NCBI GenBank assembly: GCA_907163375.1
Contig: CAJQUW010007746.1
Location: forward strand, 203,717-267,716
Length of the DNA: 64,000 bases
Source of the DNA: Prostheceraeus crozeri
Lineage: Eukaryota; Platyhelminthes; Polycladida; Euryleptidae
Direction of reading: 5' to 3'
Shown: one piece after another, positions 1-13,635 of the stretch
How the letters are laid out: each line of letters starts with the position of its first letter
Numbering within the stretch: position 1 is the stretch's first letter
Position numbers and translations under genes: made by a program
The notes under the pieces: generated by a model
Told to the model about the DNA's origin: nothing
Database searches by the model: none
Seen by the model: the letters and a program-made list of their open reading frames with translations, nothing else

Positions 1-2482
1 TCGTTCCCTTAAGAACTCATCCTAGCTGCCGCACTATGAGGTGTACATCATTCTATGAAAGTCCCATTGTCGGCCTCGTTCTCTCTAGAACTCGTGCTGG
101 CTACCGGACTATGAGGTGCACATCATTCTGTGAAAGTCTCATTGTCGGCCTCGTTCCCCCTGCACAAACTCGTGCTGGCTGCCGGACTATGAGGTGTACA
201 TCATTCTGTGAAAGTCTCATTCTCGGCCTCGTTCCATCTGGAACTGGTGCTGGCCGCCTGACGATGAGGTGTACATCATTCTTTGAAAGTCTCATTGTCG
301 GCCTCGTTCCCAGTAGAAACTCGTGCTGGCTGCCTGACTATAAGGTGTATATCATTCTATGAAAGTCTTACTTTCGAGTCCGTTCCCTGCAGAAACTCGT
401 GCTTGCTGCCGGACTATGAGGTGTACATCATTCTGTGAAAGTCTCATTGTCGGCATCGTTCCCTGCACATACTCGTGCTGGCTGCCGGACTATGAGGTGC
501 AGATCATTCTGTGAAAGTCTCATTGTCGGTCTCGTTCCCTCTAGAACTCACGGAGGCTGCGTGCCGGACTATGAGGTGTAGACCATTCTGTGAAAGTCTC
601 ATTGTCGGCCTCGTTATCTGCGCAAACTCGCGCTACCTGCCAGACTATGAGGTGCACATCATTCTTTGAAAGTCTCATTGTTGGTCTCGTTACCTGCACA
701 AACTCGTGCTGGCTGCCTAACTATCTGCTGTTCGTCATTCTGTGAAAGTCTCATTGTCGGCCTCGTTCCCTACAGAAACTCGTGCTGGCTGCCGGACTAT
801 GAGGTGTAGATCATTCTGTGAAAGTCTCATTGTCGGCCTCGTTCTCTGCACGTACTCGTGCTGGCTGCCGGACTATGAGGTGCACATCTCTGTGAAAGTG
901 TCAATGTCGGCCTCGTTGCCTGCAGAAACTCGTGCTGACTGCCTGACTATGAGGTGTACATCATTCTGTGAAAGTCTCATCGTCGGCCTCGTTCCCTGCA
1001 CAAACTCGTGCTGGCTGCCGGACTATGAGGTGCACATCATTCTGTGAAAGTCTCATTGTCGGCCTCGTTCCCTGCACAAACTCGTGCTGGCTGCCGGACT
1101 ATGAGGTGTACATCATTCTGTGAAAGTCTCATTGTCGGCCTCGTTTCCTGCACAAACTCGAGCTGCCTGCCGGACTATGACATGTACATCATTCTGTGAA
1201 AGTCTCATCGTCGGCCTCGTTCCCTGCACAAACTCGTGCTGGCTGCCGCACTATGAGGTGTACATCATTCTCTGAAAATCTCATCGTCGGCCTCGTTCCC
1301 TGCACAAACTCGTGCTGGCTGCCGCACTATGAGGTGTACATCATTCTCTGAAAATCTCATTGTCGGCCTCGTTATCTGCACAAACTCGTGCTGGCTGCCT
1401 GACTATGAGGTATACATCATTCAGTTAAAGTCTCATTCTGGCCTCGTTCCCTGCAGAAACTGGTGCTGGCTGCTTGACTATGACGTATACATCATTCAGT
1501 TAAAGTCTCATTGTCGGCCTCGTTCCCTGCAGAAACTGCTGCTGGCTGCATGCCGGACTATGAGGTGCACATCATTCCGTGAAAGTCTCATTGTCGGCCT
1601 CGTTTCCTGTACAAACTCGTGCTGGTTGCTGGACTATGAGGTGTACATCATTCAGTGAAAGTCTCATTGTCGGCCTCGTTCCCTGCACAAACTCGTGCTG
1701 GCTGCCGCACTCCGAGGTGTACATCATTCAGTTAAAGTCTCATTGTCGGCCTCGTTCCCTGCAGAAACTGCTGCTGGCTGCATGCCGGACTATGAGGTGC
1801 ACATCATTCCGTGAAAGTCTCATTGTCGGCCTCGTTTCCTGCACAAACTCGAGCTGCCTGCCGGACTATGACATGTACATCATTCAGTTAAAGTCTCATT
1901 TCCAGCCTTGTTCCCTGCAGAAACTGGTGCTGGCTGCATGCCGGACTATGAGGTGCAGATCATTCAGTGAAAGTCTCATTGTCGGCCTCGTTACCTGCAG
2001 AAACTGGTGCTGACTACTGGACCATGAAGTGCACATCATTCTGTGAAAGTCTCATTGTCGGCCTCGTTTCCTGCAGATACTCATGCTGGCTGCTTGACTA
2101 TGAGGTGTACATCATTCTCTGAAAATCTCATTGTCGGCCTCGTTCCCTGCACAAACTCGTGCTGGCTGCCGGACTATGAGGTGTACATCATTCTGTGAAA
2201 ATCTCATTGTCGGCCTCGTTCCCTGCAGAAACTCGTGCTGGCTGCCGGACTATGAGGTGTACATCATTCTGTGAAAATCTCATTGTCGGCCTCGTTATCT
2301 GCACAAACTCGTGCTGGCTGCCGCACTATGAGGTGTACATCATTCTCTGAAAATCTCATTGTCGGCCTCGTTCCCTGCAGAAACTCGTGCTGGCTGCCGG
2401 ACTATGAGGTGTACATCATTCTCTGAAATTCTCATTGTCGGAATCGTTCGCTGCAGAAACTCGTACTGGCTGCCGGACTTTG
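1..2482. repeat. Minisatellite, ~76-bp unit, ~32 copies
   Basis: Imperfect tandem repeats of about 76 bp. Each unit carries the cores ATGAGGTGTACATCATTC, GTCTCATTGTCGGCCTCGTT and ACTCGTGCTGGCTGCC. For example, the GACTATGAGG core at 1021 recurs at 1097. Units differ by scattered substitutions and small insertions. The array runs off the left edge and ends near 2482 in a degenerate last unit. Because 76 is not a multiple of three, the frame rotates from unit to unit, so the open frames here (repeating a peptide like CTSFCESLIVGLV) are not credible genes. Confidence 0.95.
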
Positions 2483-3669
2483 AATCAGGTCTCTTAGGGT
2501 GTAGAAATTCCAATCAAAATAATTCCACGACCAGATGAAAAAGATTTTGTTCATATCCTCGACAGCAGTAATTGATGATTTTGAGATCCCTATAGCTGCT
2601 ATGAGAGTCTAAAATAGTAGTAATTATGGCTCTGTGTAGTTCTATTTCCGATAGGGATGCATAGGTATGAAGTAATGGACAATGACAGGTTCTGCTGAAC
2701 GTAATAAATCAATATCATTAAAATGAGCTACTTGAGACAGAAAACAACGCAAACCCCCGTCTTAGTAGAACTGAAGGACACTCAAGGGATTAGTTATATC
2801 GATCTACAACACTGAAACATTGTTTTATCAATGATCAGCTTTCCCAATATTTTCATATCGATTTAAGAAGGTAAACGGAGCATTTGTAAAAGGGGTCCGC
2901 TGGGCCTCCCGTCTCAGGTCTCAGAGGAGGTGAAAAGGCTCAGACCTCTGGAGGTTAATATTCTTCGCTAATGATTCTACTACACTTTCGCGTCACACTT
3001 GAATATGTGTGGGCAAAGGGTCTTCTGTGATTTGATCATGACTTCAAATATTTGTATCAATCAATCAACGAATGTCATTCTGTTTACTTTCAAAACATGC
3101 AATGGATCGAATTTCTTAAAAGGCTACTCAAGCTTCTGAAAATTTGCTTAACAAGGAAGATTGAAACAACGAATTGAAAATCACAAAATGAAACAGAATT
3201 TAGTTGGAATACATGTTAGGTCGGACAGGTCGTTGAAAATCAAAGATGTACAAACAGTAAAACAGTATAGCAATTCTGTCTTTTGCTGCTTTTGCAAAAA
3301 GGTACCAGTGCACGACTGCTGTGAGTACGAATATGTGGCACAATATGAAAAAGTGGATGGTCAACATTTTGGCTCTTCAAGAAAAGGGACATGAAAGCTT
3401 CGCGACGCAAAGAGTTTAGACGAGTGACTTTGTTTACACAATCACAATTTTTCTTGCAAATAACTTTACGAGCTCATCTAAAAAGTCTCTCAATTTGAGT
3501 TCTTGCATCACAACTAAAAATACCAGAAAATTGCGTACTGTACAACAAAACACTTTCGATAGTAGCTTTAAAAACCAACCAAAGGTTGACATGTAAAGAG
3601 AATTTGTTATTTTGAAGATGAGGAAATTTGAAATGTGAAATTGACTGAAAGATCTCCTTTTTGTTTCAG
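2483..3669. other. Intergenic or intronic sequence with no recognised gene
   Basis: AT-rich single-copy-looking sequence between the minisatellite and the exon at 3670. A 77-codon open frame (3161-3394, +) has a Cys-rich stretch (FCCFCKKVPVHDCC), but no splice or start context ties it to the downstream exon. Part of this interval is probably the intron preceding 3670. Confidence 0.6.
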
Positions 3670-4076
3670 GTGTCAAGTTGAGAATTCGTCAATATTTCTA
3701 CGAGTTCGAAAATGAGAAAAACTTCTCCAACAAAACAGGCCAAGTAGAATATGCAGACGTCTACAATATGAATGTTCGTTACATTGACTTGGTCCCCGGA
3801 ATGAACAACTTCACAGATGTCGTCGACAAATTGCAAGTCATGTTCCCCCAGAACACAATCAAAGTCATCAAACAGGTGCGTAGAAACGTTGACGGGAAGG
3901 AGGTCGTCATGGTGGGAGCATTTTGGACAGGGCACTTCAGTGACGCCGACGGAAAAATCGTTCCTGAGTTGATACCAGGATATTCTGATCTCAAAACATT
4001 CCGTGAAGGTGGTGATCAGATCTTGATAGCCGGTGGAGGAATGAGAACTGTCATTCTACTAAAGTTTAAGCCTTGA
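3670..4076 (+). CDS. Terminal exon of an unrecognised host protein gene
   Basis: The open frame has no ATG start. It follows a clean 3' splice site (pyrimidine-rich stretch, TTGTTTCAG ending at 3669) and enters in phase with two bases of a split codon. It encodes about 134 residues to a TGA at 4074-4076. The peptide is soluble-looking, with alternating short hydrophobic strands and glycine turns (DLVPGMNNF, GAFWTGHFSDADGK, ILIAGGGMRTVILLKFKP). No signal peptide or membrane segment falls in this exon. An AATAAA lies at 4479-4484, about 400 bases downstream. I do not recognise the family. Codon choice and the lack of interruptions suggest a real exon. The upstream exon was not found and may lie left of the minisatellite. 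Confidence 0.6.
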
Positions 4077-4997
4077 TTTCATCTTCATGACGAAAACCAC
4101 ATTCTCCATGACATTATTCCACCAAAATCTAGTAGATCTCATCGATTTTTGCAGCCTTTCTCTTCAACGACTAGGTGTTTGAACTCTTTCATCCCGTTCA
4201 CTACAACTCCTATGAATGAAAACCGCACACAACTTTTGTTTCTTTGCGCCTTTTGTCACAATTGATGCCTAACTTACTCTACAATGTGATTATCAGTATT
4301 TTGAAATATACAATGAGAACATTTCCATCCAGCATCGGTGTCAGGTTTCCCTACAAAACAGTCCAAACTTTGCCATTGATTTAATTTTTGCTGAATATGT
4401 AAACATTAAAATTATAATTCAATTCTAAGTTTCAAATATTTGTTGCTCTTTCTCGAAGTCAATATTCTTTTCTTCGGGAATAAATTTATCATCACAATGA
4501 CAATGAAAAAATGATATAAGCACACGGGAGGTGATTTATTAATGACATCTTTGAATGGAATTTGAGCATTCTCTTTTTAAAGTTGACAACCCATACTTGT
4601 ACAGGGTGTGGCATAAAGATGTGACTAAATTTTGTGGTGTAATTTTCCAATTATCCAACAGAAATTTAGAAATATGATCTCATTTTGAAGCCAATACACT
4701 TCTTTATTACCATAATCAACATTGAAATAATTGTATTTGAGGATGAAAGTATAATATACATGCAAGGCAAAAGAACTCGAAAACCAAGAAACTTCATGCA
4801 GATGAAGAAACAACGACTAAATCATAAGTATACGACAAAAATGTCCATATTTTCAAAATTTGTGACATATCATAAACTTTGAAACTTTTGATAATATGAA
4901 AATTTCTACATTAAAGATTCAGCTCTTTGCAGAGATTGCATTCCTGGGGTCCAAGAAGAATGTATTTGATCAATTTATAGAGGGTCAATTTTTTGCA
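4077..4997. other. 3' flank and intergenic sequence, no gene seen
   Basis: AT-rich sequence up to the target site of the Polinton-like element. It holds a candidate AATAAA at 4479 and short open frames only. It is the left genomic flank needed to test for an empty insertion site. Confidence 0.6.
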
Positions 4998-5003
4998 GAT
5001 TAT
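4998..5003. repeat. 6-bp target site duplication, left copy (GATTAT)
   Basis: GATTAT immediately precedes the first base of the left terminal inverted repeat and is repeated at 33383-33388 right after the last base of the right repeat. A 6-bp duplication is the hallmark of Polinton/Maverick integration. Confidence 0.9.
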
Positions 5004-6233
5004 AGTAGTAATCCCGTGGCAGACGGAAGTCCAGTGCGGCGCAGCGATGAGTCATCGCTGCTGAGTCATCATGCTGACTCAGCCCCTCCCCCTCTGGAAG
5101 GAAGGAAGAGAGTTTGCCAAGGATGTGATGGAATGATGGATCCGAGAGGAGGAAACTGTTCCCTACCCCCCCTCTGGAAGAAAGGAAGGAGTTTTCCAGC
5201 AAGGGGTGGAATCTCGGAAGGGAGAAGGGTAGGAATGCGGGAAGGATAGAGTGAGGAAAGGGTGGGTTTTGGTGATTTTTGGGATGAGAAAGGCTGGAAT
5301 TTGGCATGAAGGAGTGTTCGGATTGGCAATTGGAGGTCAGATTCGGAATCTACGTGAAATGTTGGGAAGAAAGGCAGGAGTGATGAGGCCAGGAGTGGGA
5401 CGGCAGAGTTGGAAAAAGGCGGGTTTTGGTGGTTTTGGGATGAGAAAAATCGTTTTTCGTCATGAAGGAGGCCTCGGATAGAAAAACGGAGGCCAGATTC
5501 GGAATCTACGGAGAGAAAAAAATTTGAGGACGTCCCCCCCTCCTGTCAGACTTCCAACTTTGGTTCTAGAGATGGTAGAAAGTGGTGTGGTAGCTCATTT
5601 GAAAGCTAACAGTGAGAAACATGCAGTGGAAAGCTCAGTTTGGTCCTATTTTCCTGGGTTGAGAGAGAAAAATGTCAGGAAAACGTCAGAGTGAGAAAAG
5701 TCAGGTTTTGGATGTTTTGGGATGAGAAAAGTCGTTTTTCGACATGAAGGAGTGCTCGGATGGGAAAACGGAGGGCAAATTCGGACGTTTTGGTCAATTT
5801 TCGGTCTAGGAACTTCTTTCCAACTCAATCGGAGAGAAAAAGTTCTGACCCCCCCCCTCTGGAACGAGACTTCCAACTGTGGTTCTAGAGATCGTAAAAA
5901 GTCGTGCAATAGCTCATTTGAAAGCTAAGAGTGAGAAAAATGCAGTGGAAAGCTCAGTTTGGCCGTATTTTCCTGGGTTTAGAGAGAAAAATGGCAGGAA
6001 GACGTCAGAGTTGGAAAAAGTCAGGTTTTGGATGTTTTGGGATGAGAAAAGTCGTTTTTTGACATGAAGGAGTGCTAGGATGGGAAAACGGAAAATTCGG
6101 ACGTTTTGGTCAATTTTGGGTCTAGGAACTTCCAACTTTGAGATTCTAGAGATCGTAGAAAGTCGTGCAATAGCTCATTTTAAAGCTAGGAGTGAGAAAA
6201 ATGCAGTGGAAAGCTCAGTTTGGTCCTATTTTC

Positions 6234-7248
6234 CATAGAAGTAGATAATAGTAAACTAGAATGGAAGTTTGATATCTTGCCTTTGTACAATGATGAAACA
6301 TGGAAAATCTATGGTTTGTAGATCTGCTTCGATCTAATGCATTACATCATAGTCAGCCTATTTGCCAAGTTGGTTGTGGAAGTTGTTGACAGCTAATTGC
6401 AGGATTTTCATGAAGAGAATTTTAAGTGAGATGGACGCATTGTTTTATGTGAAATAGCCTACTATTCCTATGGATTAATTAATATACTGTGTCTATTTGT
6501 AGCAGTCATTGACAACTATTTTCCAATTTTTCAATGCCGGAATGCGAATCAAAAATTGGTTCAGAGTCATATCGAAAGTAGTCGGTGCACGGGTTGTAAG
6601 AACATTTCAAGAATTCAAAGATAAAAAATTCTAATTTTTGGATAATTTCTCCTTCTGGCGGTCAAGGAACCTACCACTTTTCTGGAATGAACACATCGAA
6701 AGCTTCTTTAGCTATAGTCATTTATCAGACAAATGAAATATCGCTGGAACTTTTCAATTAATCACTAAATGACATATGTAATATAATGTAATGATATTTT
6801 AAATGCTCATATTCAAAAGCATGCAAAGATTTTGAAAATTGTTCAAATATATTGAACAGGTTGATCCTTCAAAGCAAAATGAATACTACAAGATTTCTTG
6901 GCGTCTGATTTCAAGCTGGAGCAATGCATCCTCTGTAAACCGACATTACAAGTTGCATAAGTGTCTGATTATACTCTTGATTGATTATAGAAGCGATATT
7001 TCAAAATGCTGCACTGCAAAATCCTGTCGCTGCACTATTTTGTAAATTCACTATTGCTTTTGTGTACATGATCTTTGGACAAGGGGCAACAATCCAGATC
7101 ACAAATTGACTTGATAATTAAAAATGGCAACCCGAAAACAATAAAACCAGCTCACAAAATTTGCTTTTTGCCCCAACTAAGTTCCCCGGGGTGTGATTTT
7201 CATGCAATTTCCATTCTAGGACTTTCTATGGTATTGTTAATTTCTATG
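6234..7248. mobile_element. hAT-like miniature element, copy 1 (8-bp TSD)
   Basis: The 1,015-bp insert is flanked by the 8-bp direct repeat CTATTTTC (6226-6233 and 7249-7256). It has imperfect inverted ends starting CATAGAA and sharing CTAGAATGGAA a little further in. Uninterrupted sub-repeats in the same array (for example near 5645 and 7570) read CCTATTTTCCTGGG, which is the empty site. An 8-bp duplication points to the hAT superfamily. The element has no transposase; its longest frame is 68 codons. Class is inferred from duplication length alone. Confidence 0.8.
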
Positions 7249-8167
7249 CTATTTTCCTGGGTTTAGAGAGAAAAATGGCAAGAAAACGTCAGAGTGAGAA
7301 AAGGCAGGTTTTGATGGTTTTGGGATGAGAAAAATCGTTTTTCGTCATGAAGGAGGCCTCGGATAGAAAAACGGAGGCCAGATTCGGAATCTACGTGAAA
7401 TTTTGGGTTATGAAAAGATGTTTCCATCGAAATCGGAGAGAAAAAAATTTGAGGACGTCCCCCCCCTCCTGTCAGACTTCCAACTTTGGTTCTAGAGATG
7501 GTAGAAAGTGGTGTGGTAGCTCATTTGAAAGCTAACAGTGAGAAACATGCAGTGGAAAGCTCAGTTTGGTCCTATTTTCCTGGGTTGAGAGAGAAAAATG
7601 TCAGGAAAACGTCAGAGTGAGAAAAGTCAGGTTTTGGATGTTTTGGGATGAGAAAAGTCGTTTTTCGACATGAAGGAGTGCTCGGATGGGAAAACGGAGG
7701 GCAAATTCGGACGTTTTGGTCAATTTTCGGTCTAGGAACTTCTTTCCAACTCAATCGGAGAGAAAAAGTTCTGACCCCCCCCCCCCCTCTGGAACGAGAC
7801 TTCCAACTGTGGTTCTAGAGATGGTAGAAAGTGGTGTGGTAGCTCATTTGAAAGCTAACAGTGAGAAACATGCAGTGGAAAGCTCAGTTTGGCCGTATTT
7901 TCCTGGGTTTAGAGAGAAAAATGGCAGGAAGACGTCAGAGTTGGAAAAAGTCAGGTTTTGGATGTTTTGGGATGAGAAAAGTCGTTTTTTGACATGAAGG
8001 AGTGCTACGATTGGAAAACGGAGGGCAAATTCGGACGTTTTGGTCAATTTTGGGTCTAGGAACTTCCAACTTTGAGATTCTAGAGATCGTAGAAAGTCGT
8101 GCAATAGCTCATTTTAAAGCTAGGAGTGAGAAAAATGCAGTGGAAAGCTCAGTTTGGTCCTATTTTC

Positions 8168-9182
8168 CATAGAAGTAGATAATAGTAAACTAGAATGGAA
8201 GTTTGATATCTTGCCTTTGTACAATGATGACACATGGAAAATCTATGGCTTGTAGATCTGCTTCGATCTAATGCATTACATCATAGTCAGCCTATTTGCC
8301 AAGTTGGTTGTGGAAGTTGTTGACAGCTAATTGCAGGATTTTCATGAAGAGAATTTTAAGTGAGATGGACGCATTGTTTTATGTGAAATAGCCTACTATT
8401 CCATGGATTAATTAATATACTGTGTCTATTTGTAGCAGTCATTGACAACTATTTTCCAATTTTTCAATGCCGGAATGCGAATCAAAAATTGGTTCAGAGT
8501 CATATCGAAAGTAGTCGGTGCACGGGTTGTAAGAACATTTCAAGAATTCAAAGATAAAAAATTCTAATTTTTGGATAATTTCTCCTTCTGACGGTCAAGG
8601 AACCTAGCACTTTTCTGGAATAAACACATTGAAAGCTTCTTTAGCTATAGTCATTTCTCAGATAAATGAAATATCGCTGGAACTCTTCAATTAATCACTA
8701 AATGACATATGTAATATAATGTGATAATATTTTGGATGCTCATATTCAAAAGCATGCAAAGATTTTGAAAATTGTTCAAATATATTGAACAGGTTGATCC
8801 TTCAAAGCAAAATGAATACTACAAGATTTCTTGGCGTCTGATTTCAAGCTGGAGCAATGCATCCTCTGTAAACCGACATTACAAGTTGCATAAGTGTCTG
8901 ATTATACTCTTGATTGATTATAGAAGCGATATTTCAAAATGCTGCACTGCAAAATCCTGTCGCTGCACTATTTTGTAAATTCACTATTGCTTTTGTGTAC
9001 ATGATCTTTGGACAAGGGGCAACAATCCAGATCACAAATTGACTTGATAATTAAAAATGGCAACCCGGAAAACAATAAAACCAGCTCACAAAATTTGCTT
9101 TTTGCCCCAACTAAGTTCCCCGGGGTGTGATTTTCATGCAATTTCCATTCTAGGACTTTCTATGGTATTGTTAATTTCTATG
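8168..9182. mobile_element. hAT-like miniature element, copy 2
   Basis: The same 1,015-bp element and the same CTATTTTC flanks as copy 1, so it arose by tandem duplication of the host repeat and not by a new insertion. It has private changes near 8600-8640 (CTAGCACTTTTCTGGAATAA). Confidence 0.85.
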
Positions 9183-9779
9183 CTATTTTCCTGGGTTTAG
9201 AGAGAAAAATGGCAAGAAAACGTCAGAGTGAGAAAAGGCAGGTTTTGATGGTTTTGGGATGAGAAAAATCGTTTTTTCGTCATGAAGGAGGCCTCGGATA
9301 GAAAAACGGAGGCCAGATTCGGAATCTACGTGAAATTTTGGGTTATGAAAAGATGTTTCCATCGAAATCGGAGAGAAAAAAATTTGAGGACGTCCCCCCC
9401 CTCCTGTCAGACTTCCAACTTTGGTTCTAGAGATGGTAGAAAGTGGTGTGGTAGCTCATTTGAAAGCTAACAGTGAGAAACATGCAGTGGAAAGCTCAGT
9501 TTGGCCGTATTTTCCTGGGTTTAGAGAGAAAAATGGCAGGAAGACGTCAGAGTTGGAAAAAGTCAGGTTTTGGATGTTTTGGGATGAGAAAAGTCGTTTT
9601 TTGACATGAAGGAGTGCTACGATGGGAAAACGGAGGGCAAATTCGGACGTTTTGGTCAATTTTGGGTCTAGGAACTTCCAACTTTGAGATTCTAGAGATC
9701 GTAGAAAGTCGTGCAATAGCTCATTTTAAAGCTAGGAGTGAGAAAAATGCAGTGGAAAGCTCAGTTTGGTCCTATTTTC

Positions 9780-10793
9780 CATAGAAGTAGATAATAGTAA
9801 ACTAGAATGGAAGTTTGATATCTTGCCTTTGTACAATGATGACACATGGAAAATCTATGGCTTGTAGATCTGCTTCGATCTAATGCATTACATCATAGTC
9901 AGCCTATTTGCCAAGTTGGTTGTGGAAGTTGTTGACAGCTAATTGCAGGATTTTCATGAAGAGAATTTTAAGTGAGATGGACGCATTGTTTTATGTGAAA
10001 TAGCCTACTATTCCATGGATTAATTAATATACTGTGTCTATTTGTAGCAGTCATTGACAACTATTTTCCAATTTTTCAATGCCGGAATGCGAATCAAAAA
10101 TTGGTTCAGAGTCATATCGAAAGTAGTCGGTGCACGGGTTGTAAGAACATTTCAAGAATTCAAAGATAAAAAATTCTAATTTTTGGATAATTTCTCCTTC
10201 TGGCGGTCAAGGAACCTACCACTTTTCTGGAATGAACACATCGAAAGCTTCTTTAGCTATAGTCATTTATCAGACAAATGAAGTATCGCTGGAACTTTTC
10301 AATTAATCACTAAATGACATATGTAATATAATGTGATAATATTTTGGATGCTCATATTCAAAAGCATGCAAAGATTTTGAAAATTGTTCAAATATATTGA
10401 ACAGGTTGATCCTTCAAAGCAAAATGAATACTACAAGATTTCTTGGCGTCTGATTTCAAGCTGGAGCAATGCATCCTCTGTAAACCGACATTACAAGTTG
10501 CATAAGTGTCTGATTATACTCTTGATTGATTATAGAAGCGATATTTCAAAATGCTGCACTGCAAAATCCTGTCGCTGCACTATTTTGTAAATTCACTATT
10601 GCTTTTGTGTACATGATCTTTGGACAAGGGGCAACAATCCAGATCACAAATTGACTTGATAATTAAAAATGGCAACCCGAAAACAATAAAACCAGCTCAC
10701 ATAATTTGCTTTTTGCCCCAACTAAGTTCCCCGGGGTGTGATTTTCATGCAATTTCCATTCTAGGACTTTCTATGGTATTGTTAATTTCTATG
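9780..10793. mobile_element. hAT-like miniature element, copy 3
   Basis: 1,014 bp with the same ends and flanks. It follows a short (1,612-bp) array unit and is near-identical to copies 4-6. Confidence 0.85.
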
Positions 10794-11707
10794 CTATTTT
10801 CCTGGGTTTAGAGAGAAAAATGGCAAGAAAACGTCAGAGTGAGAAAAGGCAGGTTTTGATGGTTTTGGGATGAGAAAAATCGTTTTTCGTCATGAAGGAG
10901 GCCTCGGATAGAAAAACGGAGGCCAGATTCGGAATCTACGTGAAATTTTGGGTTATGAAAAGATGTTTCCATCGAAATCGGAGAGAAAAAAATTTGAGGA
11001 CGTCCCCCCCCCTCCTGTCAGACTTCCAACTTTGGTTCTAGAGATGGTAGAAAGTGGTGTGGTAGCTCATTTGAAAGCTAACAGTGAGAAACATGCAGTG
11101 GAAAGCTCAGTTTGGTCCTATTTTCCTGGGTTGAGAGAGAAAAATGTCAGGAAAACGTCAGAGTGAGAAAAGTCAGGTTTTGGATGTTTTGGGATGAGAA
11201 AAGTCGTTTTTCGACATGAAGGAGTGCTCGGATGGGAAAACGGAGGGCAAATTCGGACGTTTTGGTCAATTTTGGGTCTAGGAACTTCTTTCCAACTCAA
11301 TCGGAGAGAAAAAGTTCTGACCCCCCCTCTGGAACGAGACTTCCAACTGTGGTTCTAGAGATCGTAAAAAGTCGTGCAATAGCTCATTTGAAAGCTAAGA
11401 GTGAGAAAAATGCAGTGGAAAGCTCAGTTTGGCCGTATTTTCCTGGGTTTAGAGAGAAAAATGGCAGGAAGACGTCAGAGTTGGAAAAAGTCAGGTTTTG
11501 GATGTTTTGGGATGAGAAAAGTCGTTTTTTGACATGAAGGAGTGCTACGATGGGAAAACGGAGGGCAAATTCGGACGTTTTGGTCAATTTTGGGTCTAGG
11601 AACTTCCAACTTTGAGATTCTAGAGATCGTAGAAAGTCGTGCAATAGCTCATTTTAAAGCTAGGAGTGAGAAAAATGCAGTGGAAAGCTCAGTTTGGTCC
11701 TATTTTC

Positions 11708-12721
11708 CATAGAAGTAGATAATAGTAAACTAGAATGGAAGTTTGATATCTTGCCTTTGTACAATGATGACACATGGAAAATCTATGGCTTGTAGATCTG
11801 CTTCGATCTAATGCATTACATCATAGTCAGCCTATTTGCCAAGTTGGTTGTGGAAGTTGTTGACAGCTAATTGCAGGATTTTCATGAAGAGAATTTTAAG
11901 TGAGATGGACGCATTGTTTTATGTGAAATAGCCTACTATTCCATGGATTAATTAATATACTGTGTCTATTTGTAGCAGTCATTGACAACTATTTTCCAAT
12001 TTTTCAATGCCGGAATGCGAATCAAAAATTGGTTCAGAGTCATATCGAAAGTAGTCGGTGCACGGGTTGTAAGAACATTTCAAGAATTCAAAGATAAAAA
12101 ATTCTAATTTTTGGATAATTTCTCCTTCTGGCGGTCAAGGAACCTACCACTTTTCTGGAATGAACACATCGAAAGCTTCTTTAGCTATAGTCATTTATCA
12201 GACAAATGAAGTATCGCTGGAACTTTTCAATTAATCACTAAATGACATATATAATATAATGTGATAATATTTTGGATGCTCATATTCAAAAGCATGCAAA
12301 GATTTTGAAAATTGTTCAAATATATTGAACAGGTTGATCCTTCAAAGCAAAATGAATACTACAAGATTTCTTGGCGTCTGATTTCAAGCTGGAGCAATGC
12401 ATCCTCTGTAAACCGACATTACAAGTTGCATAAGTGTCTGATTATACTCTTGATTGATTATAGAAGCGATATTTCAAAATGCTGCACTGCAAAATCCTGT
12501 CGCTGCACTATTTTGTAAATTCACTATTGCTTTTGTGTACATGATCTTTGGACAAGGGGCAACAATCCAGATCACAAATTGACTTGATAATTAAAAATGG
12601 CAACCCGAAAACAATAAAACCAGCTCACATAATTTGCTTTTTGCCCCAACTAAGTTCCCCGGGGTGTGATTTTCATGCAATTTCCATTCTAGGACTTTCT
12701 ATGGTATTGTTAATTTCTATG
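11708..12721. mobile_element. hAT-like miniature element, copy 4
   Basis: 1,014 bp with the same ends and flanks, preceded by three sub-repeats (long unit). Confidence 0.85.
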
Positions 12722-13635
12722 CTATTTTCCTGGGTTTAGAGAGAAAAATGGCAAGAAAACGTCAGAGTGAGAAAAGGCAGGTTTTGATGGTTTTGGGATG
12801 AGAAAAATCGTTTTTCGTCATGAAGGAGGCCTCGGATAGAAAAACGGAGGCCAGATTCGGAATCTACGTGAAATTTTGGGTTATGAAAAGATGTTTCCAT
12901 CGAAATCGGAGAGAAAAAAATTTGAGGACGTCCCCCCCCTCCTGTCAGACTTCCAACTTTGGTTCTAGAGATGGTAGAAAGTGGTGTGGTAGCTCATTTG
13001 AAAGCTAACAGTGAGAAACATGCAGTGGAAAGCTCAGTTTGGTCCTATTTTCCTGGGTTGAGAGAGAAAAATGTCAGGAAAACGTCAGAGTGAGAAAAGT
13101 CAGGTTTTGGATGTTTTGGGATGAGAAAAGTCGTTTTTCGACATGAAGGAGTGCTCGGATGGGAAAACGGAGGGCAAATTCGGACGTTTTGGTCAATTTT
13201 GGGTCTAGGAACTTCTTTCCAACTCAATCGGAGAGAAAAAGTTCTGACCCCCCCTCTGGAACGAGACTTCCAACTGTGGTTCTAGAGATCGTAAAAAGTC
13301 GTGCAATAGCTCATTTGAAAGCTAAGAGTGAGAAAAATGCAGTGGAAAGCTCAGTTTGGCCGTATTTTCCTGGGTTTAGAGAGAAAAATGGCAGGAAGAC
13401 GTCAGAGTTGGAAAAAGTCAGGTTTTGGATGTTTTGGGATGAGAAAAGTCGTTTTTTGACATGAAGGAGTGCTACGATGGGAAAACGGAGGGCAAATTCG
13501 GACGTTTTGGTCAATTTTGGGTCTAGGAACTTCCAACTTTGAGATTCTAGAGATCGTAGAAAGTCGTTGCAATAGCTCATTTTAAAGCTAGGAGTGAGAA
13601 AAATGCAGTGGAAAGCTCAGTTTGGTCCTATTTTC

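Noticed and set aside
36-2013. Open frames of 60-144 codons in the minisatellite
   Set aside because: They repeat one peptide with frame jumps set by the 76-bp unit and have no start context or promoter.
1-2482. CRISPR-like array
   Set aside because: Units are imperfect and contiguous with no unique spacers, and the genome is eukaryotic.
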